A DNA stretch of 39,053 bases, from positions 1-39,053 of the forward strand of contig DLRJ01000148.1 of assembly GCA_002500485.1 (NCBI GenBank). The letters are read 5' to 3'. Under the pieces are notes generated by a model. It ran no database searches. It saw only the letters and a program-made list of their open reading frames with translations, and was not told the DNA's origin. Source of the DNA: Dehalococcoidia bacterium UBA7891. GTDB taxonomy: Bacteria > Chloroflexota > Dehalococcoidia > Lucifugimonadales > UBA826. The position numbers and the translations under genes are program-made. This document shows positions 7,402-14,888 of the stretch, one piece after another (the stretch's first letter is position 1; each line of letters opens with the position of its first letter).

Positions 7402-8259
7402 ATGGCTAGTGTCAGACAAATAGCTAGGCGTATCAGAAGCGTCGAAAATACGGCGAAAATTACCAAAGCCATGGCTATGATCGCGGCTTCGAAATTGAGG
7501 AGGAGTCAAGACGCTGCCACTCAAGGTAGGTCGTACGCGGAAAATATGGCTGCGATAGTTTCCAATGTGGTCTCCCAGATGAATGAAGACGAATCCCACC
7601 AACCCTTGCTAGAAAGCCGCCTGATAAAAAACGCCGGGATTGCCATAATTGCACCAGACAGAGGTCTTACCGGTGGGCTAAACGCCAACATATTTAGGTC
7701 TGTTAGCGATTTCATTAAATCGCAAAGCAGCCCTATTAAAGTAGTAGCAATAGGTAAAAAAAGTGTTGATTTCACAAGACGAAATGACATTGAAACAATT
7801 GCTGAATATACCGGCATTGGTGATAGACCCGGTCCGGGTGACACTCTACCGATTGCAGCGGATATAGCTGAAGCATTTTCAAATGAAAAGGTAGATTCAT
7901 TCCATATAGCCTACGGTCAGTTTGTCAACACAACACTTCAGAGACCTGTCATAGAGCCGTTACTTCCCGTAATACCTAGTGAAGTTGTATCCAATTCTGT
8001 TGGCTATATATTTGAACCAAATGCAGCTGAAGTGCTTAGAAGATTGCTTCCAAGGTACCTTGAGACTTTGGTACATCATGCGATATTAGAAGGGAATGCA
8101 AGTGAACAGTCGGCAAGAATGGTGGCTATGAATCAGGCTACTGATAATGCCAACGATATGGTTGGAGACTTGACTCTGCTAATGAATAAATTAAGACAAG
8201 AGACAATCACAACAGAACTCCTCGATATTGTAGGGGGAGTAGCCGCACTTGAAAGCTAA
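7402..8259 (+). CDS. atpG: F1Fo ATP synthase subunit gamma
   Basis: The rotating central shaft of F1, 285 residues. The N-terminal helix (VRQIARRIRSVENTAKITKAM) and the C-terminal helix (MNKLRQETITTELLDIVGG) form the coiled coil that enters the alpha/beta barrel and both match the family closely. The middle part (IIAPDRGLTGGLNANIFR) is the usual Rossmann-like region. There is no insertion of the chloroplast redox-switch type. It starts directly after the alpha stop and is followed by atpD after 34 bp. Confidence 0.97.
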   Translation: MASVRQIARRIRSVENTAKITKAMAMIAASKLRRSQDAATQGRSYAENMAAIVSNVVSQMNEDESHQPLLESRLIKNAGIAIIAPDRGLTGGLNANIFRSVSDFIKSQSSPIKVVAIGKKSVDFTRRNDIETIAEYTGIGDRPGPGDTLPIAADIAEAFSNEKVDSFHIAYGQFVNTTLQRPVIEPLLPVIPSEVVSNSVGYIFEPNAAEVLRRLLPRYLETLVHHAILEGNASEQSARMVAMNQATDNANDMVGDLTLLMNKLRQETITTELLDIVGGVAALES

Positions 8260-8293
8260 AAAATTTAATGCTGTTTAGGCTCAGGAGTATAAA

Positions 8294-9691
8294 ATGGCAA
8301 CCGGAAAGATAGTACAAGTAATTGGAACAGTGGTGGATGTGGAATTCCCACCTGATGGTATGCCTCTGGTGTATAACGCATTGGAGACTACTATAGGGGA
8401 TGGAAAACTTGTCCTTGAGGTGGAACAACACATCGGTAACAACTGGGTAAGGTGCTTGGCCTTAGGTCCGACTGAAGGTCTAATTAGAGGCACTGACGCC
8501 GTGGATACTGGAGATGCAATTTCAGTACCGGTGGGAGATGTTACTCTTGGCCGACTATTCAATACTCTTGGAGAAACTCTTGATGGGTTGGAAGAAATTG
8601 AAGGATCAGAAAAATGGCCGATTCATAGGCCAGCTCCTTCCTTTGAAGACCAAGCTACTGAAGTCGAAGTACTAGAGACTGGGATAAAAGTATTGGATTT
8701 GATGACCCCCTTTACAAAAGGCGGAAAAATTGGAGCGTTTGGCGGAGCTGGAGTAGGGAAGACCGTCGTTATTCAGGAGCTTATAAACAATATTGCAACT
8801 GAGCATCAAGGGGTGTCTGTGTTTGCAGGGGTTGGTGAACGCTCGAGGGAAGGAAATGATCTTTGGTATGAGATGCAAGAAGCAGGGGTTTTGCCTCAGA
8901 CAGTGTTGGTATTCGGACAAATGAACGAGCCGCCGGGCATTCGGGCCCGCGTAGCACAGACTGGACTGACAATGGCAGAATATTTCAAGGAAGAGAGAGG
9001 GCAAGATGTTCTTCTTTTCGTAGACAATATCTACAGGTATATCCTGGCTGGGATGGAAGTCTCTGCACTTTTAGGAAGAATGCCTTCTGCTGTTGGATAC
9101 CAGCCTACCTTAGGAACGGAGATGGGTGCGCTACAAGAACGGATTACTTCCTCAAAGAATGGCTCCATTACATCAGTGCAAGCTGTATATGTTCCAGCCG
9201 ATGATTATACTGATCCAGGTATCGTCACAACATTTGGCCATTTGGACGCGGTGATGACTTTAGAAAGAACACTCGCTTCCCAAGGATTATATCCAGCAGT
9301 GGACCCGTTGACCTCATTCTCCAACATCTTGGAACCTGCCATTGTTGGGCAGGAACATTATGATGTGGCCACTGGTGTCCGCCAGGTTCTCCAACGATAT
9401 CAGGAGCTGCAGGATATTATCGCTATACTGGGAATTGAAGAACTATCGGATGAAGATCGAGCTACGGTGTCCAGGGCTAGAAAGATTCAAAGGTTCCTGA
9501 CACAACCTTTCTCGGTTGCAGAAGTTTTCACTGGACAAGCAGGTAAATACGTTGCTTTAAGGGACACGGTGCAAGGTTTCAAAGAAATTCTTGATGGTGT
9601 ACATGATGAATTGCCTGAACAAGCTTTCTACATGGTGGGAACGATTGAAGAAGCTGTTGAGAAAGGCGCAGCAATGGCAGAGGCCTCATAG
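8294..9691 (+). CDS. atpD: F1Fo ATP synthase subunit beta (catalytic)
   Basis: The catalytic subunit of F1, 465 residues. The P-loop GGAGVGKT is at residues 150-157 and the catalytic Glu is in [12 protein letters not shown]. The DELSEED-type loop reads EELSDED. One highly conserved segment is unusual: the canonical [21 protein letters not shown] is here [20 protein letters not shown], so the residues around TQAGSE are changed while flanks are kept. The rest ([34 protein letters not shown]) is close to normal apart from LTSFSN where LTSTSR is common. It is intact and should be functional; the substitutions may be lineage-specific. Confidence 0.97.
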   Translation: [465 protein letters not shown]

Positions 9692-9708
9692 GCAATAAAG
9701 GCAATACT

Positions 9709-9951
9709 ATGAAATTAGAAGTTGTAACAACTGAAGAAACCGTTTTTTCTGAGGACGTTGATATAGTTATCGCACCAGGCGCGGAAGGCCAGTTAGGAAT
9801 ACTTCCTAGGCACGCTTCTTTGCTTACGGCTCTTAATTCAGGGGATATTGTAGTGCGGAAAGATGGACAAGAATCAGTTATAACAGTTAATGGCGGGTTT
9901 CTAGAGGTCGCCGGAGACCATGTCAGAATACTCGCCAATAGCAATCAATAG
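9709..9951 (+). CDS. atpC: F1Fo ATP synthase subunit epsilon, short form
   Basis: The 80-residue protein contains only the N-terminal beta-sandwich of epsilon (LEVVTTEETVFSEDVDIVIAPG, here in two parts: VVTTEETVFS and IVIAPGAEGQLGILPRHA), ending just after the last strand (VAGDHVRILANSNQ). Typical bacterial epsilon is 130-140 residues with a two-helix C-terminal domain that inhibits ATP hydrolysis; that domain is absent. The stop TAG (9949-9951) is followed by AT-rich sequence and the convergent rex gene 16 bp away, with no room for the missing part in another frame. Short epsilon forms are known elsewhere, for example in Chlorobium. Confidence 0.93.
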   Translation: MKLEVVTTEETVFSEDVDIVIAPGAEGQLGILPRHASLLTALNSGDIVVRKDGQESVITVNGGFLEVAGDHVRILANSNQ

Positions 9952-9967
9952 TATTCGCTTTAGTTAA

Positions 9968-10615
9968 TTATTCAGCATCCTTCATATAAAAGGTCATCGA
10001 TTGCAAAGATAGAACTGGATCAATATTTCGCATCACCACATTGGCCGGTGCAAATGGAGCTATAGGCGCATAATTCAAAATACCACTTATGCCGTTCTCG
10101 ACTAGAGTGTCTATTACGGATTGAGCTTGATTCGAAGGTACAGCTACTATTCCAATCGATATGTCTTTGGCTTTGACTGTTCTGGCAATCTCCCCCATAG
10201 ATTGGACCGTAATAGTCCCCAAACTAGAGTTGTATTGGCCGATATCATTGTCAAAGGCAGCAACTATCTCAAATCCTTCAGGAGAAAAGCCTGGATAGTT
10301 TATTATCGCTCTACCAAGCCTTCCTAAACCTACCAGACACGCCTTCCAGGCTTTATCGATTCCCAATATCTGTCTGAGCTCATCAAGAAGGAATTGAATA
10401 TTGTATCCTCGACCCTGTTTTCCAAATCTTCCGAAGTAACTCAGGTCTTTTCGTATTTGCGCTGGTGTCATTTGTAGAAGTTCCCCGAGTTGATGAGAGC
10501 TTATTACTTCCACTTTAGAATCCAGTAGCTGACTGAGGATTCTCACATATATGGGCAGTCTTTGGACTACAACTTCAGGTACTTCAATTTGGGTGAGGTT
10601 ATTGTTGTTTTGCAT
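9968..10615 (-). CDS. rex: Redox-sensing transcriptional repressor Rex
   Basis: A 215-residue Rex protein: an N-terminal winged helix (about residues 10-80; SSHQLGELLQMTPAQIRKDLSYFGRFGKQGRGY, seen as QIRKDLSYFG and FGKQGRGY), then a Rossmann domain with GLGRLGRAI, FDNDIGQ and the C-terminal domain-swapped helix (LSLQSMTFY). It represses target genes when NADH is low and is released by NADH. It converges on atpC across only 16 bp. A near-consensus site lies at 2985-3002 in front of the ATP synthase genes. There is no clear Shine-Dalgarno; a TATAAT on the minus strand (10629-10624) would put transcription start about 2 bases before the ATG, so the message may be leaderless. Confidence 0.96.
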   Translation of the reverse strand: MQNNNNLTQIEVPEVVVQRLPIYVRILSQLLDSKVEVISSHQLGELLQMTPAQIRKDLSYFGRFGKQGRGYNIQFLLDELRQILGIDKAWKACLVGLGRLGRAIINYPGFSPEGFEIVAAFDNDIGQYNSSLGTITVQSMGEIARTVKAKDISIGIVAVPSNQAQSVIDTLVENGISGILNYAPIAPFAPANVVMRNIDPVLSLQSMTFYMKDAE

Positions 10616-10968
10616 TACCGGACATTATATGGCTATTAAGAAAAGTGGAGCAGCTTGATTGTAGAGCATTTTTGCAAATTAACAAATATTTAACTGGAGA
10701 AGAGATAAATATTCAATGAAAAGAATTAGAAGTAACTTTCTTGAGCAGATTGGTTAAAAATTGCCTGACGACTATTACAAGGCAATTAATATGATAAGTT
10801 GTTTCAATTTTGCTGGCCCTTTTTCCCTTCTTGACTAAAATTTGCCTCGATTGATAAAATTGCAAGGCTTTTTTCTATTAAAAAACTGCTAAATTGTTTC
10901 ACCTGGATGCAATCTAATTGGTTTAGGGTGATATAAAGCTTGTTTGATTAGTCACTTGGAGGTAATCG
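10616..10968. promoter_or_regulatory. Divergent rex / citrate synthase control region
   Basis: This 353-bp stretch has no gene. It holds a minus-strand TATAAT for rex (10624-10629); a perfect 8-bp inverted repeat, AATTGCCT at 10759-10766 and AGGCAATT at 10780-10787 (13-bp spacing), that could be an operator; two similar blocks AAAATTGCCTGACGACTAT-like (from 10757) and AAAATTTGCCTCGATTGAT (10837-10855); and the citrate synthase promoter at 10831-10860. No convincing Rex site was found, only isolated half-sites such as TTAACAA at 10679-10685. Confidence 0.45.
10831..10860 (+). promoter_or_regulatory. Citrate synthase promoter
   Basis: TTGACT (10831-10836), an 18-bp spacer and TAAAAT (10855-10860). 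Transcription would start near 10867, giving a leader of about 100 nt before ATG 10969. A GGAGG ribosome site lies at 10958-10962. Confidence 0.55.
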
Positions 10969-12108
10969 ATGACGGAAGAAAATGCGACTCTATACAGGGG
11001 TTTGCGAGAGGTTTACATAGATAGGACTACATCGAGCTACATTGACGGCAAAGCAGGCAAACTATACTACCGTGGGTTTTCAATTGATGATTTAGCAGAA
11101 AATTGTAGTTTCGAAGAAATCATATATTTGGTGATGATTGGTGAGCTTCCCACAAGTGATCAACTATCTGGGTTTGTTGCGGAGCTTAAAGCCAATATGG
11201 AGCTTCCAGAGGCCATTTTAGATATCATCCGGATCACCAAGGACGCACATCCGATGGATGTATTGAGAACAGCAATTTCTGCATTGGCTACATTTGATCC
11301 AGATGTAGATGACAACTCGCCGGAAGCCACATTGAGGAAGGGCACAAGACTCACCGCACAGGCCCCAACCATAGCTGCTGCTCACTCACGTATAAGAGAA
11401 GGAAAAGATCCAGTTAAACCCAACCCGGACCTTAGCATTGCTGCTAATTTTCTATATATGATATTTGATGAGATACCTGATCCCCGAGATGCCAAACTCA
11501 TTGATAAAGATTTTGTGCTTCATGCGGAACACGGATTAAATGCTTCTTCATTTGGGGCTAGAGTTGCGGCATCTACTCAAGCTGACTTGCATTGCGCCAT
11601 TACAACAGGCGTATCGGTTTTGAAAGGTCCTTCACACGGTGGAGCAGCAGAGTCGGTTATGACTATGTCGTTAGAAATAGGAAGTGAAGATAATGCTGCT
11701 GACTATGTAAGAAATACCCTAGATGGTGGTGGACGGATAATGGGATTTGGCCACAGAGTTTATACGGCCGTTGATCCTCGATCTTTGCATCTGCAAGACG
11801 ACTTAAAGGCTCTTGGGGAAAGAAAGGGAGAGCCAAAATGGTACTCCATACTCCAAAAGGTTGTGGAAGTTATGCAGCCTTACTCCCGACGGGGAATTTG
11901 CCAAAACGTAGACTTCTTTTCAGGTGCCATGTACTACTTATTAGGGATCCCTGAAGATTTATTCATATCAATATTCGCCGTTGGCCGTATACCTGGATGG
12001 ACGGCTCAGGTAGTTGAGCAGTTTGAAAATAATATTTTACTGAGACCTAGACTCCAGTACGTAGGGGAACTAGACCGGGAATTTATTCCGATAGATAATC
12101 GTTCATAG
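10969..12108 (+). CDS. gltA: Citrate synthase
   Basis: Condenses oxaloacetate and acetyl-CoA at the entry of the citric acid cycle. At 379 residues it is the short, dimeric type seen in archaea and Gram-positive bacteria rather than the long NADH-inhibited type of enterobacteria. Catalytic residues are present: His223 (GPSHGGAAE), His262 (GFGHRVY) and Asp315 (NVDFFSG). A GGAGG site lies 6 bases before the ATG. It is divergent from rex, a location that invites redox control, but no clear Rex operator is visible. 2-Methylcitrate synthase is a paralogue that cannot be fully excluded from sequence alone. Confidence 0.93.
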   Translation: MTEENATLYRGLREVYIDRTTSSYIDGKAGKLYYRGFSIDDLAENCSFEEIIYLVMIGELPTSDQLSGFVAELKANMELPEAILDIIRITKDAHPMDVLRTAISALATFDPDVDDNSPEATLRKGTRLTAQAPTIAAAHSRIREGKDPVKPNPDLSIAANFLYMIFDEIPDPRDAKLIDKDFVLHAEHGLNASSFGARVAASTQADLHCAITTGVSVLKGPSHGGAAESVMTMSLEIGSEDNAADYVRNTLDGGGRIMGFGHRVYTAVDPRSLHLQDDLKALGERKGEPKWYSILQKVVEVMQPYSRRGICQNVDFFSGAMYYLLGIPEDLFISIFAVGRIPGWTAQVVEQFENNILLRPRLQYVGELDREFIPIDNRS

Positions 12109-12152
12109 TTTTTCCCTTAAACCAACTGTTATACCTCTAGAAAGGAGTATCT

Positions 12153-12344
12153 TTGAGTAAGAAAATATTGGTGGAAGAATGTACCCATCACTGGGTTATA
12201 GATCAACCCAATGGCCCGGTGAGCATTGGTAACTGTAAGCTCTGTGGGCATAAGGAAGAGTTCCGAAATTCGATGCCTGGCTCCGGCTGGGACAGAAGCG
12301 GGCAGGCCAAAAAAAACACAACATCAGAATCAAAGTCGAAATAG
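12153..12344 (+). CDS. Small zinc-ribbon-like protein, function unknown
   Basis: A 63-residue protein. Cys10, His12 or His13, Cys28 and Cys31 (CTHHW, then CKLCGHKEEF) make a likely zinc ribbon, followed by GSGWDRSGQ and a polar Lys/Ser/Thr-rich tail. The start is TTG with AAAGGAG at 12140-12146. The core sequence is well formed and it sits 44 bp after citrate synthase, so co-transcription is possible. I do not know a function; a small nucleic-acid-binding or protein-binding zinc module is a guess. Confidence 0.72.
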   Translation: MSKKILVEECTHHWVIDQPNGPVSIGNCKLCGHKEEFRNSMPGSGWDRSGQAKKNTTSESKSK

Positions 12345-12397
12345 GTCATTAATTTAAAATAATAAATCTTTGAGTTATATACTCTGGAGTTGATTAA

Positions 12398-13573
12398 TTG
12401 AATTCTCCAGCTCGAAGTTTAATTGGGCAGACTATTATGGATGATGGCCCAATTTCCTTTGAGACTTTTATGGAAATTGCCCTTTATTCAGATGTCGGTT
12501 ATTATCAAAACGAAGATATTTTTGGGGTCGCGGGAGATTACTACACCAGCCCGCATATACACCCAATATTTGCCTCGCTGTGTGCTCTTCAAGTTGAAAA
12601 AATGTGGAAAACAATGGATCGCCCTTCCCCGTTTTTTATTATTGAACAGGGAGCAGGAGATGCCACTTTGGCAAAGGATTTTTCAGAAGCTATTTCGATT
12701 CTAAATCAAGATTTGTATTCCTCCCTTACTTACACATGCGTGGACAGGCGACAGATAGAGATTGCTGACGACAGTCATATGGAAATTGTGCAGTCTGATT
12801 ATGTTGCACCTTTTCATAGAACCGGAGTACTTATATCAAATGAGTTGATTGACTCCTTTCCAGTAAGAATGATCGAAGTGAGAGATGGAGAAATTTTCGA
12901 GATATATGTTGGTATAGATACTCAGGGTAATTTCGAAGAGATTTTAATTCCTATCACACTCGATGACTATGCCGATTTTATGCCTTCTAATATCAGACAG
13001 TTGAATGGGTACAGGGGCCCCATAAATACCAAGATGGATGATTGGTATAGAAATATTTCCGACGCTTTAAACTGTGGATTTGTAATAACCATTGATTATG
13101 GTTTTGATAGAGAAGTTTTCTTTTCAATGGAAAAATCACACAGACTACTTCAAACCTATTATAAGCATATAGATGGCTCCAACCCGTTCCAGAGAATTGG
13201 ATCTCAAGATATAACAGCTCACGTGGATTTTGATACTCTTAAACAAAGTGGATATAAATATGGATTTAAAGAATTCGGATATTTTTCACAGGCAGAATGG
13301 CTAAACTCGATGGGTTTAGATCATTTGCTTCGTAACATGAGAAAAGACAGCCTAGAAAAAAGTAGGATCATTAATTTAATATCAGGACTGAATGATATTT
13401 CTGGGTTGGGAGGATTTAAGGTTTTGATACAAGGCAAAAATGTGGAACATTTTGATATGAGAGATTTAAATGCGAATATTTTTTGGCCCCAAGAGTTAGA
13501 ATTGCCTCAGGTCAAAAATGTTCATATGGCAAATTCTAAAAAATTGGAAAGCAGGGAAACTAAGTTCTTTTAG
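12398..13573 (+). CDS. MidA/NDUFAF7-family SAM-dependent methyltransferase
   Basis: A 391-residue protein of the family related to mitochondrial NDUFAF7 (an arginine methyltransferase for complex I assembly) and MidA. The N-terminus (DDGPISFETFMEIALYSDVGYY) carries the family start GPI-F-FM-ALY-GYY, followed by GDYYTSPHIHPIFASL. The SAM-binding loop is EQGAGDATLAKDF, and later SNELIDSFPVRM and ITIDYGFDRE match family blocks. The start is TTG at 12398, with TGGAG 8-9 bases upstream. The last 14 bp overlap the convergent trmI gene. Whether it acts on NADH dehydrogenase here is not known. Confidence 0.83.
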   Translation: MNSPARSLIGQTIMDDGPISFETFMEIALYSDVGYYQNEDIFGVAGDYYTSPHIHPIFASLCALQVEKMWKTMDRPSPFFIIEQGAGDATLAKDFSEAISILNQDLYSSLTYTCVDRRQIEIADDSHMEIVQSDYVAPFHRTGVLISNELIDSFPVRMIEVRDGEIFEIYVGIDTQGNFEEILIPITLDDYADFMPSNIRQLNGYRGPINTKMDDWYRNISDALNCGFVITIDYGFDREVFFSMEKSHRLLQTYYKHIDGSNPFQRIGSQDITAHVDFDTLKQSGYKYGFKEFGYFSQAEWLNSMGLDHLLRNMRKDSLEKSRIINLISGLNDISGLGGFKVLIQGKNVEHFDMRDLNANIFWPQELELPQVKNVHMANSKKLESRETKFF

Positions 13574-14366
13574 GCCTTGGAATACATTTTCGTGTGGTGG
13601 TTATGAAACCGGTATGAGCAATCATCCGATGAGAGGGCCTCATTGTTCGTCCAGAAATTTCCCAGGATCTTTCCATTATTTCAATAGTGTTAATCAAGGA
13701 AAACTCTGGGTGTTTTTTTATTTTTTCCACCAGATCTGAAACCTGAGATATATTTGGGAGAAAGGATAGGAAAGTACCACCTCGTTTCAGGCACTGTGCA
13801 GCTGAATTAACGACCTTCCAAGGCTCAGGGAGGTCCAAGATTAGACTGTCAACATCATGGTGAGGTATTGCCTCAGAGACGTCTCCGATATGAAAAGACA
13901 CATTGTTGTAGCCAGGATTGTATTTTTGTAGATTAGATTTAGCCGATAAAGACATATCTTGTCTTATGTCGTAACTATCTACATGTCCATTTTCTCCGAC
14001 CAGTTCAGATAAAGTAATTGTAAGAGAACCAGAACCGGAACCGGCTTCGACTACTTTGGCGCCGGGGAAAATATTGGAATACGTAGTTATAGATCCCAGG
14101 TCTTTAGGATATACAATCGTGGCCACTCGTGGCATATTCAAGGTGTATTGAAATCTTGTTGGTTTAAAAGCTAGCAGTAAATGGCCGGTGGTTGTAGGGA
14201 ACCAACTTCCTTCTGGTTTACCTATTATCTCCGTATGGTTTAAGTTTCCAATATGAGACTCAAATTGGTCCGATTCTTGTAATTGGACCATATACTCCCT
14301 AGAACGTCTGTCATATAAGACAGCCAAGTCTCCGGCTTGAAATATTTGCTTATTAAAACTGTCCAT
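13560..14366 (-). CDS. trmI: tRNA (adenine58-N1)-methyltransferase, TrmI type
   Basis: Methylates N1 of adenine 58 in the T-loop of tRNA. The small N-terminal beta domain begins with AGDLAVLYD, followed by a linker containing PRVATIVYPKDLG and the SAM-binding motif VVEAGSGSGSL. The catalytic-site region is LILDLPEPW, close to the LDLPEPW/DLP-PW motif of the family. The ATG at 14366 is preferred: it gives 11 residues before GDL, as in relatives, and starts after the preceding stop. A TTG at 14414 would add 16 residues and overlap the peroxiredoxin gene; neither start has a strong ribosome site. The 3' end overlaps the MidA-like gene by 14 bp. Confidence 0.9.
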   Translation of the reverse strand: MDSFNKQIFQAGDLAVLYDRRSREYMVQLQESDQFESHIGNLNHTEIIGKPEGSWFPTTTGHLLLAFKPTRFQYTLNMPRVATIVYPKDLGSITTYSNIFPGAKVVEAGSGSGSLTITLSELVGENGHVDSYDIRQDMSLSAKSNLQKYNPGYNNVSFHIGDVSEAIPHHDVDSLILDLPEPWKVVNSAAQCLKRGGTFLSFLPNISQVSDLVEKIKKHPEFSLINTIEIMERSWEISGRTMRPSHRMIAHTGFITTTRKCIPRPKRT

Positions 14367-14382
14367 AACCAGTGATGAGATT

Positions 14383-14841
14383 TTAAAGGGATTTAATAGT
14401 CTCGAGGACATCAATAGGATTTAAATCCATAGCCGCACGATAGGTATTGATAAATTTAATGACACCTTTCTTATCAACCACTACTATAGCCCTTTTTGGT
14501 GTACCCCTTTTTTCATCAAACACCCCGTAAGAATCTGATACTTCCCCATGAGGGTAAAAATCTGACAAGATTGGGTAGGGTATACCACCCAAGGATCCTG
14601 AAAATGCGGATTGGGCAGCCTTAGAATCGCAACTAATACCCAGAACTTGGGTATCTACTTCTTCAAATGCAGCATTGTGCACTCTGAAAGAAGAAACTTG
14701 GTGGGTTCAACCACCCGTAAAAGAATATATATGAAAAGAAAGAACTACATTCTTTTCTCCCTGAAATGAGCTTAATGTCACCGGCTCCCCAGAATGGGCA
14801 GCAAGGGTGAAGTCTGGGGCTTTATCGCCTACAGATAACAT
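14383..14841 (-). CDS. Selenocysteine-containing AhpE-like peroxiredoxin (TGA read as Sec)
   Basis: Read from ATG 14841 (GGAG site just upstream) with the in-frame TGA at 14709-14707 as selenocysteine, this is a full 152-residue peroxiredoxin. It starts VGDKAPDFTL; the active site reads SFTGG-Sec-THQVS, where relatives have FTG-x-Cys-T. Sec45 is thus exactly the peroxidatic residue. Later parts (LGISCD, PILSDFYPHGEVSDSYGVF, VVVDKKGVIKF) closely follow mycobacterial AhpE. The resolving Cys of BCP types is Ser50 here; Cys71 may serve. A hairpin suited to a bacterial SECIS begins 13 bases after the TGA. A simple premature stop is unlikely because both halves are fully conserved. It lies between the LLM monooxygenase and trmI genes. 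Confidence 0.88.
14658..14693 (-). promoter_or_regulatory. Putative bacterial SECIS hairpin of the peroxiredoxin
   Basis: On the minus-strand RNA, bases 14693-14678 pair with 14671-14658 to give about 14 base pairs: CUUCUU with AAGAAG at the base, UGCA with UGCA at the top, with G-U pairs and two single-base bulges. The apical loop is CAAUGC (14677-14672) and starts 30 nt after the UGA, within the 16-37 nt range described for bacterial SECIS elements. The region is coding, as expected for bacteria. Confidence 0.62.
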
Positions 14842-14868
14842 GAATTTCTCCTTATCATCGAGCTTTTC

Positions 14869-14888
14869 TAGCTAAGAATTCTTAGCTA
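14869..14888. repeat. Perfect 20-bp palindrome at the end of the LLM gene
   Basis: TAGCTAAGAATTCTTAGCTA is a complete palindrome that includes the LLM stop codon and lies 28 bp upstream of the peroxiredoxin start. In plus-strand RNA it would form an 8-bp stem followed by UUUUAAU, so it could stop antisense transcription. On the coding (minus) strand no U-run follows. Protein operator or mRNA processing site are alternatives. Confidence 0.45.

Noticed and set aside
10668..10956. Rex operators in the rex/citrate synthase gap.
   Set aside because: Only half-sites (TTAACAA at 10679, TTGTTTC at 10894, TTGTTTG near 10940) without a matching second half at the right distance.
14383..14682. A 99-residue peroxiredoxin starting at GTG 14682.
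   Set aside because: It would lack the first strand, helix and active site. In-frame conserved sequence continues upstream through a TGA to ATG 14841 with a ribosome site.
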